A stretch of DNA of 64,000 nucleotides from Bedellia somnulentella (lineage: Eukaryota; Arthropoda; Insecta; Lepidoptera; Bedelliidae). Of the stretch, positions 32,155 through 44,075 are shown one piece after another. The notes under the pieces were generated by a model. That model was not told where the DNA came from. It saw only the letters and a list, made by a program, of their open reading frames with translations, and did no database searches. Each line of letters opens with the position of its first letter. The stretch's first letter is position 1. The position numbers were made by a program, and so were the translations under genes. The stretch covers positions 7,688,001 through 7,752,000 of the forward strand of contig OY755184.1 in the NCBI GenBank assembly GCA_963576735.1, read 5' to 3'.

Positions 32155-32215
32155 TCAATTCAACATTCATGACATAAATCCCTGAAGGAGTGGCAGTGGT
32201 CGCCGATTCAAGTAC
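32155..32215 (-). repeat. tRNA-derived SINE tail remnant
   Basis: 'aacattcatgacataaatcc' and 'ctgaaggagtggcagtgg' resemble the reverse complement of the SINE 3' end. Weak. 31748-32154 and 32216-33735 show no recognised gene or repeat; the short frames there are not convincing. Confidence 0.4.
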
Positions 32216-33739
32216 CAACAGTTGCCTGTCTTGCTTTTTATTTATTTTACGAAAAAGTAATCTGCTTACTACATTAATTTAATTAATTATAACAACAAGA
32301 AGTTGTTAGTTTTATATATAAGGTAATCAGCCAATAATAATCCAACCTTTTGAAAACAGTCATAAAATATACGACTAAGATGAGCTTTTTGTTATTGTAA
32401 TCCAATAAAATATACAAGATACTAGTATTAAAGTAGTACTATACCGTATTATTTTGAGTTCAATGTTTTTTCTTCCTAAATGAAATAGTAATTTACAATA
32501 GGAATTAATATTTTAAATATGAATCATAGATTATATTGCTACGCACGAATGAATTATTAGGAGAACAAAACTATCTTTGCATCCTTATTGCTAACAAATA
32601 CTAAAAATCACTTCAAGGGCGAACCTAGTTATATTTTTACAATAAAATAAATGAAAAATCATAAATTATTACGCAAAAATTTAATAAAAATATATTTCAA
32701 TGAAACTCCACACGTGTACACATCTGATGAATTCCTGTTCCAATAGGAAATATGATATGAATATGATGTTCTATTCGATTAATAAAATAATTGCATTAGA
32801 TTTGTATTGTGATACCTTAGAAATAAAATTATTAGCGCAGAAAATAATATCGAATATTGTTTGATTTGATGACATTATATAACCAGAAACATCGGCTGCA
32901 CACACATGAAAAAATGATATGTTATGCAAGCAAGAACGCGAATAGTGTTTGCCTTAGGCTTCTGTCGATGGAGGACAACTGGATCTTTTGGGATGAAGAG
33001 AGACAGAGGCAGCCCACAAACAACCTGTACGTGATTTATTCTATCAATTTTAATCTTTGATTTGTATTTATGACTTTCTAACGTAAAATTTTCAGCGTAA
33101 ATGGATTTTACAGTAAAACAATAATATAATAATAAGTTACATCCCACCACACTCGTTTCACCATAGTAATAACGGTTTTTAAGTCTCAAGAATGGTTGAA
33201 ACAAAATAACGATTGATTGTTCCTACCTACCTCAATAATTACTTATTCCTTGAGAGATAGTTACAGAAAATACATTTGTAATACGTAATTAGATCTATAG
33301 TTTGTATATTTGGGTGTCTCCTAGGACCATATCAGTCTAACTTATATGGCTTTGGAAAGTATTTAAATTAACGTTTCGGGCATGATTTTGGTGTTAGTAC
33401 TGACCTCGTTCTTGTTTAATTGCTATTGACTCCCTTGTGGCTTGCGTAAGATTGTGAGTTGCTTCCAAGGTTTTGGTTGGCTTTAAAAGACGTCACAGTT
33501 ATTATGAAGAAAAATTTTAATTTTTTTTAATAGAATGCACTAGCTACTTCATTTAAGAAGAAAGAAACCTTAAAAGTATGTTCCAAGATGATTTTGTAAG
33601 AATTGAGAAGTCGAATGACTTTAACGTTTAAGGCGTTCTCAACATTTGCATTCTATCTGAAAAGGTAGACAAGTGGCCTCCCGAACTTGTAATAAAGTCG
33701 GAGGTAGGGAACGCAAACACCATTTAAAAGTGTATAAGA

Positions 33740-33860
33740 AACAAAGGATAGAAGAATTTCGCACTGGCAGTCATTGACAGCACCGGGGGCGTATACCCGA
33801 GGTCGCGGGATCGATCCCCGTCTGTGTCGAAATTTTTGTTTCCTTTATTTATTATTTATT
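33740..33860 (-). mobile_element. Antisense-tRNA retroposon, partial
   Basis: 'aggatagaagaatttcgcac' precedes 'ccgggggcgtatacccgagg' and 'gtgtcgaaatttttgtttcc' on the plus strand. The D-arm half of the tRNA-like part is rearranged. Orientation as in 26469-26682 but on the minus strand. Confidence 0.72.
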
Positions 33861-34802
33861 TATAAATAAATATCACTTGTTATTATTATATAAAGTAGGA
33901 TTAAGAATATTTGTTTCAATCTATATTGGAAACGAGATCAGATATTAAGTGTACCACAGTGATTCGAATGTTAGTAATTGCGTTATAGAAATTAAAGGAA
34001 ACACCTGCCGAAACTTTCAAGACATCTACCGGTACAATAAGTAATACATCTTTCGGTGATAGCTCGATGGTCATCAGAAGGAAGGACACCCTCTGTCAAC
34101 GCAGTTAGAAACAGAATTTGAAGGAATTGGATCCGTAAAAGAAAAATCATGACAATCATGGGGGGCTTAAAAATAAATGGATTATTCACTAAAGTCCATG
34201 TCTCGACGATGTATAGTGAGGAAAATGAATGAATGATGTTTTAACCGATTGGACAGCCAGTTTTCTGATTTAGATTAAATATATTTTTAAAAATATAGAA
34301 CATCGTTGTGTCAAATGATTGCAATCACAAACCTTAGCGCGTGACCTACATAACGATAAAACATCATGCACAAAAATAATTACAATTCACACGCATGCAC
34401 CCTTTTGTGTGCGCTGTGTAAGCTTAATTGGTAAATCTGTGATGTTTTAGTTATATTTTAAAATTACAAGAAATACATCTTAAGTAAAAGTCTCAATCAG
34501 ACAGTTTTCATTAGATGAACAGTTATTAACCAAAGAAAGTCGGTCTCTCCCTCCATGTTTGTTTGTTTCGTAAATCAACACCTCTAGGCATGGAAATTTC
34601 CTTATAAGTGACCGAAAAGTTTCCGTTTTATACAAAATTCTAGAACATTCCATATGAATTGCAAGTATTGGTATGTTTTATATTCTTAATAATTTTGCAC
34701 CTATTTATTATTGAACCACATTGTCATACCTAGCGCACATATAATTCACAAAAAAAAACTTTTTCAGTGTAGAGCTTTTAACTTACAAATAATTATTCAT
34801 AA

Positions 34803-35175
34803 GCAACCGTGATAGCTCAGTGGGTAAGAACACCGCTTATTGCGCAGACGATGAGGGTTCGAATCCCCCGTCCTAGGTCTACACCAATTTGTCTTTTCTA
34901 AAGACATATGTGTAGATAATAAATTAAATAACCGTGATAAATGACGGTTATCAAAGGTGAGGGAAATCGTCGTGAGAACAACTCAGCCGCATGGCTTGTA
35001 TTGTGACATTGTATTCGTACAAAAAGGCGACCGGCCTGCCCCTATCGCGTGAGTAAATTGTCCAAGCAAAAATGTGGGTACTTTAAACACCAGGTGACAA
35101 TGTCACGTGATTTTCTAAAGTATTAGTACCACCTTCAGCCCCTTCGGGGATATACGGCGTGAAACTTTGAGTTTG
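34803..35175 (+). mobile_element. tRNA-derived SINE, full length
   Basis: The best-preserved tRNA head in the window: 'gcaaccgtgatagctcagtg' (A box) and 'agggttcgaatcccccgtcc' (B box). The body and tail are complete with one ~20-base rearrangement in the middle. 33866-34802 holds nothing I recognise. Confidence 0.9.
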
Positions 35176-35345
35176 AGTAAAACAATTGTGATCAAATGGT
35201 TTCTGGTATTTTTTTTACGGTTTTCACTTATAAAATCCAATGTAGCAAATTCCTCATTGCCTCGTTGAGAATTATTTCATACAATTTCCTTCAAGTTTTC
35301 CTCTTTTTGTGTTTCTATTTATATTAAGTTCATGACAGAATTTTT

Positions 35346-35395
35346 AATACAAACACCTAACGGTCCGCCCCAGATTCGCACAGGTGTTATGCTGA
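35346..35395 (-). repeat. Helitron 3' end remnant
   Basis: 'aacggtccgccccagattcg' followed by 'cacaggtgtt' resembles the reverse-complement end of the Helitron at 30747. Short and degraded. Confidence 0.4.
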
Positions 35396-35633
35396 TACTA
35401 AATTAACGACGGAATGTCTTTACAGCTAATATTGACATCTTTTTCGCCATTAGACAATTCAAACATATTTTTTGAGAGGTTACTTATTAAATTAGTGATC
35501 TAATTGGACATGTGAAAAATACTCAATACTCAAATCAAATGCTCTGCAATTATATCATTATTATTGGAGTGATCAGGGATCGTAGCAAAGTTTCGAGAGA
35601 GTTCTTTTCGTTGTACCCTTCCTGGTGTGTGCA

Positions 35634-35818
35634 AAAGCAAACGATAAAAGAGGCAGCCAGAGCTTCAGAATTAGACATTTCTTCAGCCACTTTTGGAAGT
35701 TCAGTGGGAGCAATAAATTTATATTTTTAAATTAACGTTTTTGGTGGTGGGTCTCCTTCCAGTCGCCTCTACACTACCCCATTTCTCTACATGGGGAGAG
35801 TGCTACACCGACACTAAA
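35634..35818 (-). mobile_element. TATG element, partial, minus strand
   Basis: The reverse-complement tail and middle are recognisable ('agaggcagccagagcttcag', 'ggtggtgggtctcc'), as is a head remnant ('gctacaccgacac'). Confidence 0.65.
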
Positions 35819-36039
35819 AGGCAAACCTAACCTGTATAATGTTAAATTGAGATTTAGTGATAATCTACAACGAGTACAAAGCATTTCTGAGAAAAAGCGA
35901 AGCGCAGCCTTTAACGCGGTATTTACATACACGTGTCGTCCGCCGCCGCCGCCACACCGCTATGGTCTTTAAAATCTTTAAAAATATGATTTAAACTACA
36001 TGCTGACACTGAACTATCAAACATTGTGACATAACGAAT

Positions 36040-36150
36040 CGTTGGCGATGTATCTCCAACCACATCGGCCAACAATCTTTTGACAACCCAAAACCATAAG
36101 TCACCTCTTATAAAACTCGCGGGGAAAAGTGATTTAAAGGACTTCCTTTG
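36040..36150 (-). mobile_element. TATG element, partial, minus strand
   Basis: 'cgttggcgatgtatctccaa' and 'ccataagtcacctcttataa' match the reverse complement of the middle and head. 36151-36884 has no other feature. Confidence 0.6.
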
Positions 36151-36884
36151 CCTAAGCCACTTGTCTTGGGATGTTAAATGCTAGTCTAAGTTGATAATAC
36201 ACTTTTAAGTTATTATATATTACATTAACTACTTTTAATAACAATAAAAACAATATCAAAATTGTTAAAGTAAGTGCAATATCTAAGAGCCGACATCCTA
36301 TGTATATGAGCTGGTCACGTCACGATGTAGTATACGTACGAGTATGCATCAACTTAACGTTTCTAGTCCATAAAAATCGCGACAGGCTATCCCTTGCACA
36401 GCCATTTATCGTGAACTGTTTAAACATGGGTATTTCCTACTCGATTAAGAAATAAACATTTTGTTAGTGTAAATTAATACATATATGGTAGAAGAGCTAG
36501 GAATAACTCAAGAAAACATTTACTTAGACTTGAACGACATTCATAGCAGAATGGGGTAGCGGTATTGTAGTCAAGACCAATACAACTTGGCCAATTATTT
36601 TATAAATAGCAAGAATTTTTTCATGTAAGAACCATTTATTGCAGCTTAAGATTATTGCCTGAATTCACTCAGTATAGAAGCTAGGTGACAAGTACTTACA
36701 TGATAAAGTAATGGAATTTAAAGAAGGCAAGAAAAAGAGAGAAAGCAAAACAGTGATGTTGCTAAGTATTTTTCTACATAGGTAATTTAAATTTAAAACA
36801 ATGAAGTGGTTTTTTTTATTGTGTTAGTTTTTATTTGACTTTTATATTTAATATTGTAATCTTTTATAAGTAATTAGTATTTTT

Positions 36885-37045
36885 TGTTCATGAAAACCTC
36901 ATTTCGCATTAGTAGTCACTTGACACTTTAGCTCAATTGGCATAGCGACCGGGGCGGGGCGTATACCCGGAGGTCGTGGGTTCGACCCCCTCTGGTGTCG
37001 AAATTTTTCTTTCCTTTAATCATTATTTATTATTAAATGTTTTTT
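36885..37045 (-). mobile_element. Antisense-tRNA retroposon copy
   Basis: The plus strand shows 'ttgttcatgaaaacctcatt', then a tRNA-like stretch (36922-36999) with A box 'tttagctcaattggcatagc' and B box 'gtgggttcgaccccctctgg', then 'cgaaatttttctttccttta'. The acceptor stems still pair mostly. The anticodon region carries a small GC insertion. 37046-37594 shows nothing else. Confidence 0.8.
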
Positions 37046-37644
37046 TGTACCACAGATGGCAATTAAACGTCTCCTTTTTTTTTCTTTTACGTTGTGATGA
37101 AACAGGAATGCCCTGATGTTGTCAGCTAAAGTCAATAGAAGCACGTACTAACAGGAGGGTTTCAACAACTCGTAAATGTGTAAGTGGTTCTCGGCAATAG
37201 CTGCATTACTTTAGCTATAAATCTGAGATATACAAACTTTTTACTATAAAAAACGTGTCGATATACACAGGAAAATATCCAACTTTTATGGCAATACTAT
37301 AAATATCCCAGTGGGTTTAGTTGGAGTCCAATCGACATCGGTAAAATGTAAACGTATAACAATGTGTGGCATTGACAAAAACATAGCTTTGTATTTTTTG
37401 CCCAGTTTACATTAAAGGACAAGAAGAAAGTTATTTTTTTTTGTGATCACCGCAATTTTTATTACCGCATAAAAATTTATCTCCTTCTTTTTTGTGGGCA
37501 ACATATGCCTTAATGCTGTTTTTCATGATGACGGAATAACTGCAACGCAAAATCATCATATTTCCTTCTTCATCACAATATTTTCACACATCCTCATTTT
37601 GTTATTATTTGGTCTTTGAAAATAAAAAGGTTAGCGACAGAGTC

Positions 37645-37731
37645 GTACTGAGGCTGATGAATTTCTAGCTCTACAGCTCTGGCTACCCCTTTTGGGATTT
37701 ATGGCTGTGAGTATATGTATGTATGTATGCC
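37645..37731 (+). mobile_element. TATG element, 5'-truncated, flanked by a long direct repeat
   Basis: Ends with 'ggctacccc', 'gatttatggctgtgagtata' and (tatg)n. The flanks 37595-37641 and 37732-37774 are ~45-base imperfect copies of each other ('ttgtctttgaaaat' ... 'gttagcga'), far longer than the 10-15 bases seen for the other copies. Confidence 0.8.
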
Positions 37732-37991
37732 CATTTATTATTTTGTCTTTGAAAATGATAATGTTAGCGATAGATTTTTTTCATTTTGAGATGTGGTGAT
37801 CGATAGTTTTTAACTACCCCAGAGTTAGTAATGGTAGGAATAATGACTGCGATGCTGTCTACACTTCTATGGCAGGCGATGGTTCGCAGGGACCTCTCTT
37901 CTCTTAATATCAACAACTTCCAAACAGACAGACTTAATAGAGTTTGAAAACAACCAAAAGAATTCATTTTTGCGAAGATTCCCTTAAACGG

Positions 37992-38439
37992 TTACTGTAA
38001 GTTTATTAAAACTAGGATATTCGCAAAATCAAAATATTCTTGCCAGCTGTACAATACATTCAGAGTTTTATAATTGACCAAGAAGGAGGTTACTAATTTC
38101 TTAAAGCCTTTAATACCTCGGATATCTTGTCTTGTTGTTGTACAACTATAGCAGAAATATTGTTTACAGTAATTTCTCAATAATACAACTTCCAAGATGT
38201 CCATAAATTATAATCAAGGTAAGCAAATTGAGTATTGAACCAAACTTCTTCAACATGTCAAACATAGAGAAGTACATGATCCTCATAAATTGAGTACGAA
38301 ATAAACTTTCCCTACCCTCCAACATTTGTAATTTGTAGAAATATATGTCACTGGTGAAACTAGTTCTTAGCTCAACAAGTGAAGTAACAACTTCGTTGAT
38401 ATTAAGAGCTACTAATATGATATAACAAAGACCAATCAA
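37992..38439 (-). pseudogene. Unassigned frames, faint chemoreceptor-like pattern
   Basis: Two overlapping minus-strand frames. 38164-38439 reads a hydrophobic segment, then LYKLQMLEGRE-like charged sequence and ILNLLTLIIIYGH. 37992-38204 reads NYCKQYFCYSCTTTRQDIRG and IKGFKKLVTSFL. The order (hydrophobic helix, charged loop, helix, 'C..TT..I+..K.L') is reminiscent of insect gustatory receptor C-terminal exons, but the TYhhhhhQF signature is absent. I do not recognise it with confidence; it may be chance. Confidence 0.2.
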
Positions 38440-39357
38440 CGATTTCTATGATGTTGGAATACACTAGATTTTTCTCATAATATTTTACATTCTGTGCTAC
38501 TCATTGTGCGTGAAAGTTCAACTTTTCTATTAAGAATTTAAAACAATGATTCTACTAATCTCCCAACGTAACCAAGTTAATTAAAGGTTCTAATATAAAA
38601 GCGGACGAAAACTCATTATGATCTGTTCAGTAGGTAACATTTGAAATTAGAAATAAACAAAAATAATCACATTCACATTTATAAAAGTTCGTTTTTCTTG
38701 ATTGAGTTTAAATAAATTATTTGCCTGATACTCGTACAATGTTTATAGGGTTTGGTCTCTGTAAAAGGCGAATTTGTTTACCTTTAATTATTTATTTTAT
38801 ATACAGTGTAATTTATATTATATTTAAGTTATTTTGCCGGCCTATGCCGTACGTGTAAAATCTAGGTAAAAATCCCTAAGTTTCGAATACTACATGTGCA
38901 ATGGCTGCCATGATTATTGGTAATCGGAATAAAAAAATATATTTAAACGATATTAACATTTATCCTTTAGCTTGAAGTACCATTTTCGTTTTAATAATTA
39001 TTTTAATTTTCTCTTTTGTCGCTAAAATATAAAGAGTAATTTTTTTTGAACACAAACGATATGTAAGCATCTACGTCGATATGCAATATGGAAGCTGTGC
39101 TAGCCGCTATGTTATTGACAAATTAGTCTCAGCCAAAGAAGTGTGACCTTTTGTTATATGCGGCAGTTCACGTAGAATATTTATTGTTGATCGGGGCTTT
39201 TAAAATACGTGAGGTATAACGAGTAAAGCGTATTGTGGCATTTGAGAAATTCTTTTCGTTTCGTAATAAACAAGTATTACGGAAACACTTGTTCGGCGAC
39301 GGTTGCATATTTTTTTATATTAAAATAGATTTACTTAAACTCATTGTTGTCTCACTT

Positions 39358-39670
39358 ATACATATAACCATGGCTATAAATTTCAAAAATGGGTAGTCAG
39401 AGCCGCAGCGTATTGTAACTCCTCAGCCAATGTAGGACCCAAAACCGCCTCTCTAAGTCGCTTCTTACAACGGGAGTAAATGGATTAGTGCTATTCTAAT
39501 GTACGCAGCTCGCTTATATTCATGGCTATAATCTCAATATAATGGGTACCTGAAGTTTGTAAATCTACAATTACTCAATTATTTAAAAGCCGAGAGGTTG
39601 ATGCTGAAAGTTTGATCATTTGGTAGTTTCAGCCAATGATACATGAGCACCCACGGTAAGTGATGTCGAT
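39358..39670 (-). repeat. Two degraded TATG elements in tandem, minus strand
   Basis: 39358-39503 ('ataaccatggctataaattt' ... 'gattagtgctattcta') and 39517-39670 ('ttcatggctataatctcaat' ... 'gagcacccacggtaag') are both reverse-complement copies. Old. Confidence 0.5.
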
Positions 39671-39924
39671 AGGCAACTTCCACTGCCTATTATATTCATA
39701 TTATATTGGTCCTTTGTTGCTGTAAAAAGGGGTAGGCACAAGTGGTAGCCGAGCACAACAAAGTGCGATTTGGCTTTTCATCGTCGTTTTTCATACCGGG
39801 GATAAAGTAACCAAATGATATGCAATCGATTTACTCATGTTTAGAATATTAATGGTTGGAATAAAGTGAGAATATTTAAATCATTTACAGCACTATCAAT
39901 CAAAAATCTAACTGAATATTATGA

Positions 39925-40309
39925 TAGCAACCGTGATAGCTCAATGGGTAGAACACCGGTATCGTGCAAAATCCCGGATTGGGCCTACACCATTTTATCT
40001 TTTCTAAAGACATATGTGTGGTTAATTTATCATGGTTGTTAACGGTGAGGGAGAACATCGCGAGGAAACCCACATGGCTGAGTTGTACTTAGTCAAGTGA
40101 TAGTGTATTCGTATAAAACTGCGATAGGCCTACCCCTTATCACGTGAGTACACTGTGCATGCAAAACGTGGGTACTATGAACACCAAGTGACAAAGTCAC
40201 GTGATGTTCAGAAGTATTAGTACCTTTACTATTAGTTTACTTTACTTTAGTATTAGTTACCTGCCAACCCTTTCGGGGATATTCGGCGTGAACTTTTATA
40301 ATTATGATT
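39925..40309 (+). mobile_element. tRNA-derived SINE, full length
   Basis: Head 'agcaaccgtgatagctcaat', shortened B box region, complete body. The 10-base duplication aatattatga lies at 39915-39924 and 40310-40319. A small internal duplication ('tactttagtattagttacc') sits near the 3' end. Confidence 0.9.
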
Positions 40310-40387
40310 AATATTATGAAAAAAAATATTTGAAATTTGATTCAAAGCATATTCTTTGAATAATAACATACTTACATAAATATAGTA

Positions 40388-41570
40388 GGAAGACCGGGGC
40401 GAGATGAGATAGCTAAGACAAAACTCGTTTTACAAGGAAAATTAAACTCTTTAATAACATTCTTTAACAAAAGAAGTAACTATTATACATTTCTTTCTTA
40501 AAATTAAATGGTGTAGCATGCAAAATCACAGAACTTTTTTTTGGAAAATAATGTTAAAATAAACGCGGCCAATTGCCCGTCTTGCCACATACCCGGGGTA
40601 AGATGGGACACGCTGTGGTGCAAACTGAGTACGCTTTAATCAGGTGGACAGCGATGACAAATGTGTGCCTCTTCGTCTTCCTCATCTTCTCCGGCACATG
40701 ACTTATGCACTCAATGAAAAAAAACTTTTTCTGCAGGTTTCCCTTATTAGTTGTCTTTTTAATCTTCTTTGCAGTCTTTTTTCTAGGTTTCTTTATTTGA
40801 TTTTTACCTTTGTCTGTTAAACCAAAAAGCAGTGCTTCCAGCTCATTATCTTGTTAGCTGTGAAAACAGTTTTGAATGGTCCCAAATATATTTTTCCTGC
40901 AGTCGTTATCAGAAGTCGTCGTCAGCATCAAAAAGTTTCATCAGCTTTCTTACTCATCGTCTCATTGTATCAATGAAAACAGCATTTACTGCTCTTCTCA
41001 TATCTTTTTCGTTCCATTTGCCACGATCTTGTTTTCGTTTATAGTTGTGAACCATTTTGTGAACCAAGCAAATTAATATTTTGGATCCTGATTTAGGTAG
41101 AATTGACAAATAGGTATTTGTAAATTCTATGTATTTTGTTATATATTGATAGGGTGGGGCAAAACGGGATAGTGTCCCATTATGCCCCGACCATCTTGCC
41201 CCGATCCACACGTAGGTAGAAAAGATGACACAATTCTACCCTCGAACTTCACCGGCGAAAAAATCTGGTTTGAATTTAACGTTTTGGACTACTTTAATAA
41301 GCTCGGGATTAAAATAAAACATTAACACAGGTAGTTACATGTCTATACATCATTTGTCGAATCAAAAATCACGTTAAAATACTTGCAATAGCATCTTTTT
41401 CTCTCTGCAACGCAAAATCTAATTCTAACCAAGTTTGCTCAGCTTGGACGCACTAGCGGAGAGTGAAGTTCATGCAAAGGGCGCTTTTGCCACTCCGAAC
41501 ACGATTACTATTCACGCAATAAAACCTACTTCCCGTCCTGCCCTGAACTTCATCTTGCCCCGGTCTCCCC
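40388..41570 (-). mobile_element. Second pogo-like DNA transposon, deleted
   Basis: Ends GGAAGACCGGGGCGAGATGA / reverse complement GGGGAGACCGGGGCAAGATGA, with TA at 40386-40387 and 41571-41572. 'gatgggacac' and 'gccccg' motifs recur inside the ends. The minus strand keeps the tail of a pogo-type transposase. The ends resemble those of 14882-19029 (AGACCGGGG shared), so the two are related subfamilies. Confidence 0.8.
40636..40830 (-). pseudogene. pogo-like transposase C-terminal zinc-finger remnant
   Basis: The minus strand reads a Lys-rich linker (KKPRKKTAKKIKK) and, in a shifted frame, VHKSCAGEDEEDEEAHICHR followed by CPPD and TAA (40636-40638). This is the second half of the PHD-like finger seen at the end of insect pogo transposases. 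The first half of the finger and all catalytic parts are gone. Confidence 0.7.
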
Positions 41571-41662
41571 TACTCGATATAGTTCCCACCAAACAGCCAT
41601 GTCACACATTTACTGCTGAGACAAAATATTAAATAAGTTGAGCGTGTACTAAACAACATATA

Positions 41663-41897
41663 CACATACACATACTCACGACCATAAATCCCAGAAATGG
41701 GTAGCCATAGCTTCAGAGCTAGAAACTCCTCAGCCACATTTGGAAGTTGATAGGAGACAAGATGGTAGAAATAAAGCATTGTCGGTCTCTAACCGCATCG
41801 CCCAAACACACTTAAAAAACTCCCATACCGTTAGTCGTCTCTTACAACACCCGTGGGTAAAAAGAGGTAGTGACATTGTAGGCCGGCCCTACAGGAT
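41663..41897 (-). mobile_element. TATG element, near full length, minus strand
   Basis: Reverse-complement tail ('actcacgaccataaatccca'), middle ('ctaaccgcatcgcccaaaca') and head ('ttgtaggccggccctac'). Moderately diverged. 41898-42680 has no other recognised feature. Confidence 0.8.
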
Positions 41898-42683
41898 GTA
41901 AATAATCATACGGCATACGCAGAACAAAATAATATGACGTCCCAATCTGATGAAAGAAAGAAAAACAAAATTATAATTATAAATAAAATGCAAATTGACA
42001 CAGATAAGTAAATTATTATTAATATAAGTCTTTTGAAATTTTAATACGACCTTAATGAAGAAGCGAAGGTTCATTCAACTTGGCAACTTTTCCGCCTCTG
42101 CAGGATGTTTATATTTAGTGTCAACAAACTCTTTCCAAATGTGAATGACATGATACTATCCTGAAATTAGACATAAGTACCTGGAATATAAGCTTTATCA
42201 ATACTTTGATATTATTCTAAAATTCAAGCATATTTGACAAAACATCGCTCATATTTAATTTACTTTATATTCCTCTGTACTTTTAAATTTTTGAAAATAT
42301 AAAATTAATTCAAATCCAAAACTTTACGAGATGGGTGATAAAATAATGACCGACTTAATACTATTTGAAGTTATTATTTGTTTTGTGTATTATTATGTGT
42401 TTGTTACGTACAATTAGTTTTAGTTCTTAAGTAAGGTTTTTCAAAAATAAGTTTGTTTTTTTAAACAAATTTGTTGATGAAGATGATTCTTTATTGTAGT
42501 TTATCACTTTCAGGAAAAAAAATAGGTTTGTTTTGGCTATCACATCACAGATCTTGAATTTTAAATCTTGAGTAATCAAAATTTTTTATGAAAGAATTGA
42601 CTACTGCCAGCGTATTCGTGGATATTTGCTAGATATCATTTATTATTCATTTACTTAAATTAATAAATTCTTACTTTTCGGAT

Positions 42684-44075
42684 CGGATGCAGAAAGTGCA
42701 AATCAATAATACACCTGGAACTCATGTAAAAATGGGTGTTCCGCAGGGTTCTATTTTGGACCCATTTTTATTTTTGGTTTATATTAATGATTTGCCGTTC
42801 ATGGTCGAGAAAATGTCCGAGATAGTGTTATTTGTGAAAATTGACGAGGTGAATGCCACGATTTCACAGATTCAAACATGGTTTGGTTCCAATAATCTTG
42901 TACTGAATGGTAAAAAAACCAAATGCATTAAATTTGTATTACCTAATATTAGGTGCGTTGATAACGAAATAATTTAAAATGATCAAAAGTTAGTATTTTT
43001 GGATGACACAGTTTTCTTAGGGATAACCCTGGACTCCAAGCTCCAAGCTCCCACTAGCTGGCAGGCTAAGTAGTGCTGTATATGCCGTTAGGGAAATTAG
43101 ACATTTGACAGATGTGCAGACAGCTCGATTAGTTTAATACAGCTATTTTCATATTCTTACGGTATTTTACTCTGGGGCAGAGCAGCTGATGTTGGTTCCA
43201 TATTTATTCTCCAAAAGAGAGCAATAAGGGCTATATACAATTTGAGATCCCGAGATTCCCTGAGGGAATTCTTTAAAACAATAAATATAATTTTGTGTAG
43301 TGTCGGCTTAGAATAGCACTACCCCATTTCTTCCGGTGGGTGTACGTAACGTAAGAGGCGACTAACGGTATTGGGGCTTTTAAGGGATTTTTGGGCGATG
43401 CGGTTGGAGACCATCACCAACAACCTTTATTTTACCGTCTTTCCCCACTCAATTTTACAAAAGTTGCTGAGGAATTTCTAATTCCTTAGCTCTGGCTACC
43501 CCTTCTAGGGATTTATAGCCGTGAGTATATGTATGTATGTAATAAATATAATGACGCTGCCGAGTCAATATATTTATGAAAATATTATGTATGTAAGAAA
43601 GAATCAGGCCTCTTATGTGAAAACTTGTGACAGACATATTCGAAATCTGAGAGACAACAATAACATTTCAGTACCAAAATATAGATCGTCAAAAGTAAAT
43701 ACATCTTTCACGGGGTTATGCGTAAAAATTTATAATAAAATACCTGAGGACGGACATTTCAAATTTATCAGAAATAAAATTCAAAGCAGTAGTTAAAAGA
43801 AATCTTAGTTCGAAAGCCTATTACAATGTTAATGATTACATTAATGATGAAATGGCTTGGTGTAATCAGGGCTCTGTGCAGGATGTTTCCGAGCTAACAC
43901 CAAAATTGTAATGGACGTAAAAAAAGAAGTGTGTTGGTTGACGAGTTTCTTACGGGTTCTTCTCTCAACAAAACACCTTCCGAATCCGAAGTAAACTTAG
44001 GATTAAGTTGAAATTTGACGTTCAAAAAACCAAGATTTATCTTTTTACTTTGAAATAAATGATTATTTTATTTAT
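42684..44075 (+). mobile_element. jockey/CR1-group LINE, 5'-truncated, with inserted TATG element
   Basis: Same family as 60825-63185. 42687-42977 codes GVPQGSILDPFLFLVYINDL (reverse transcriptase motif B) but the YADD motif is deleted (IVLFVKIDE). After stops the homology continues to 43260, is broken by the TATG element, and resumes at 43553 (MTLPSQYIYENIMYVRKN). The 3' UTR shares 'acaccttccga' and 'tgacgttcaaaaaa' with the other copy. It ends near a (tttat)n stretch. Nothing recognised from 44090 to 45240. Confidence 0.82.
43292..43540 (+). mobile_element. TATG element, full length, inside a LINE, with duplication
   Basis: Complete copy close to consensus. The 12-base duplication aataaatataat lies at 43280-43291 and 43541-43552. 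It interrupts the LINE sequence exactly at the duplication, which gives independent proof of its two ends. Confidence 0.95.

Noticed and set aside
38594..38631. TATAAAAG followed by a TTCAGT initiator
   Set aside because: Spacing (35 bases) is a little long, and no donor-bounded exon or coding sequence follows; it could be chance in AT-rich DNA.
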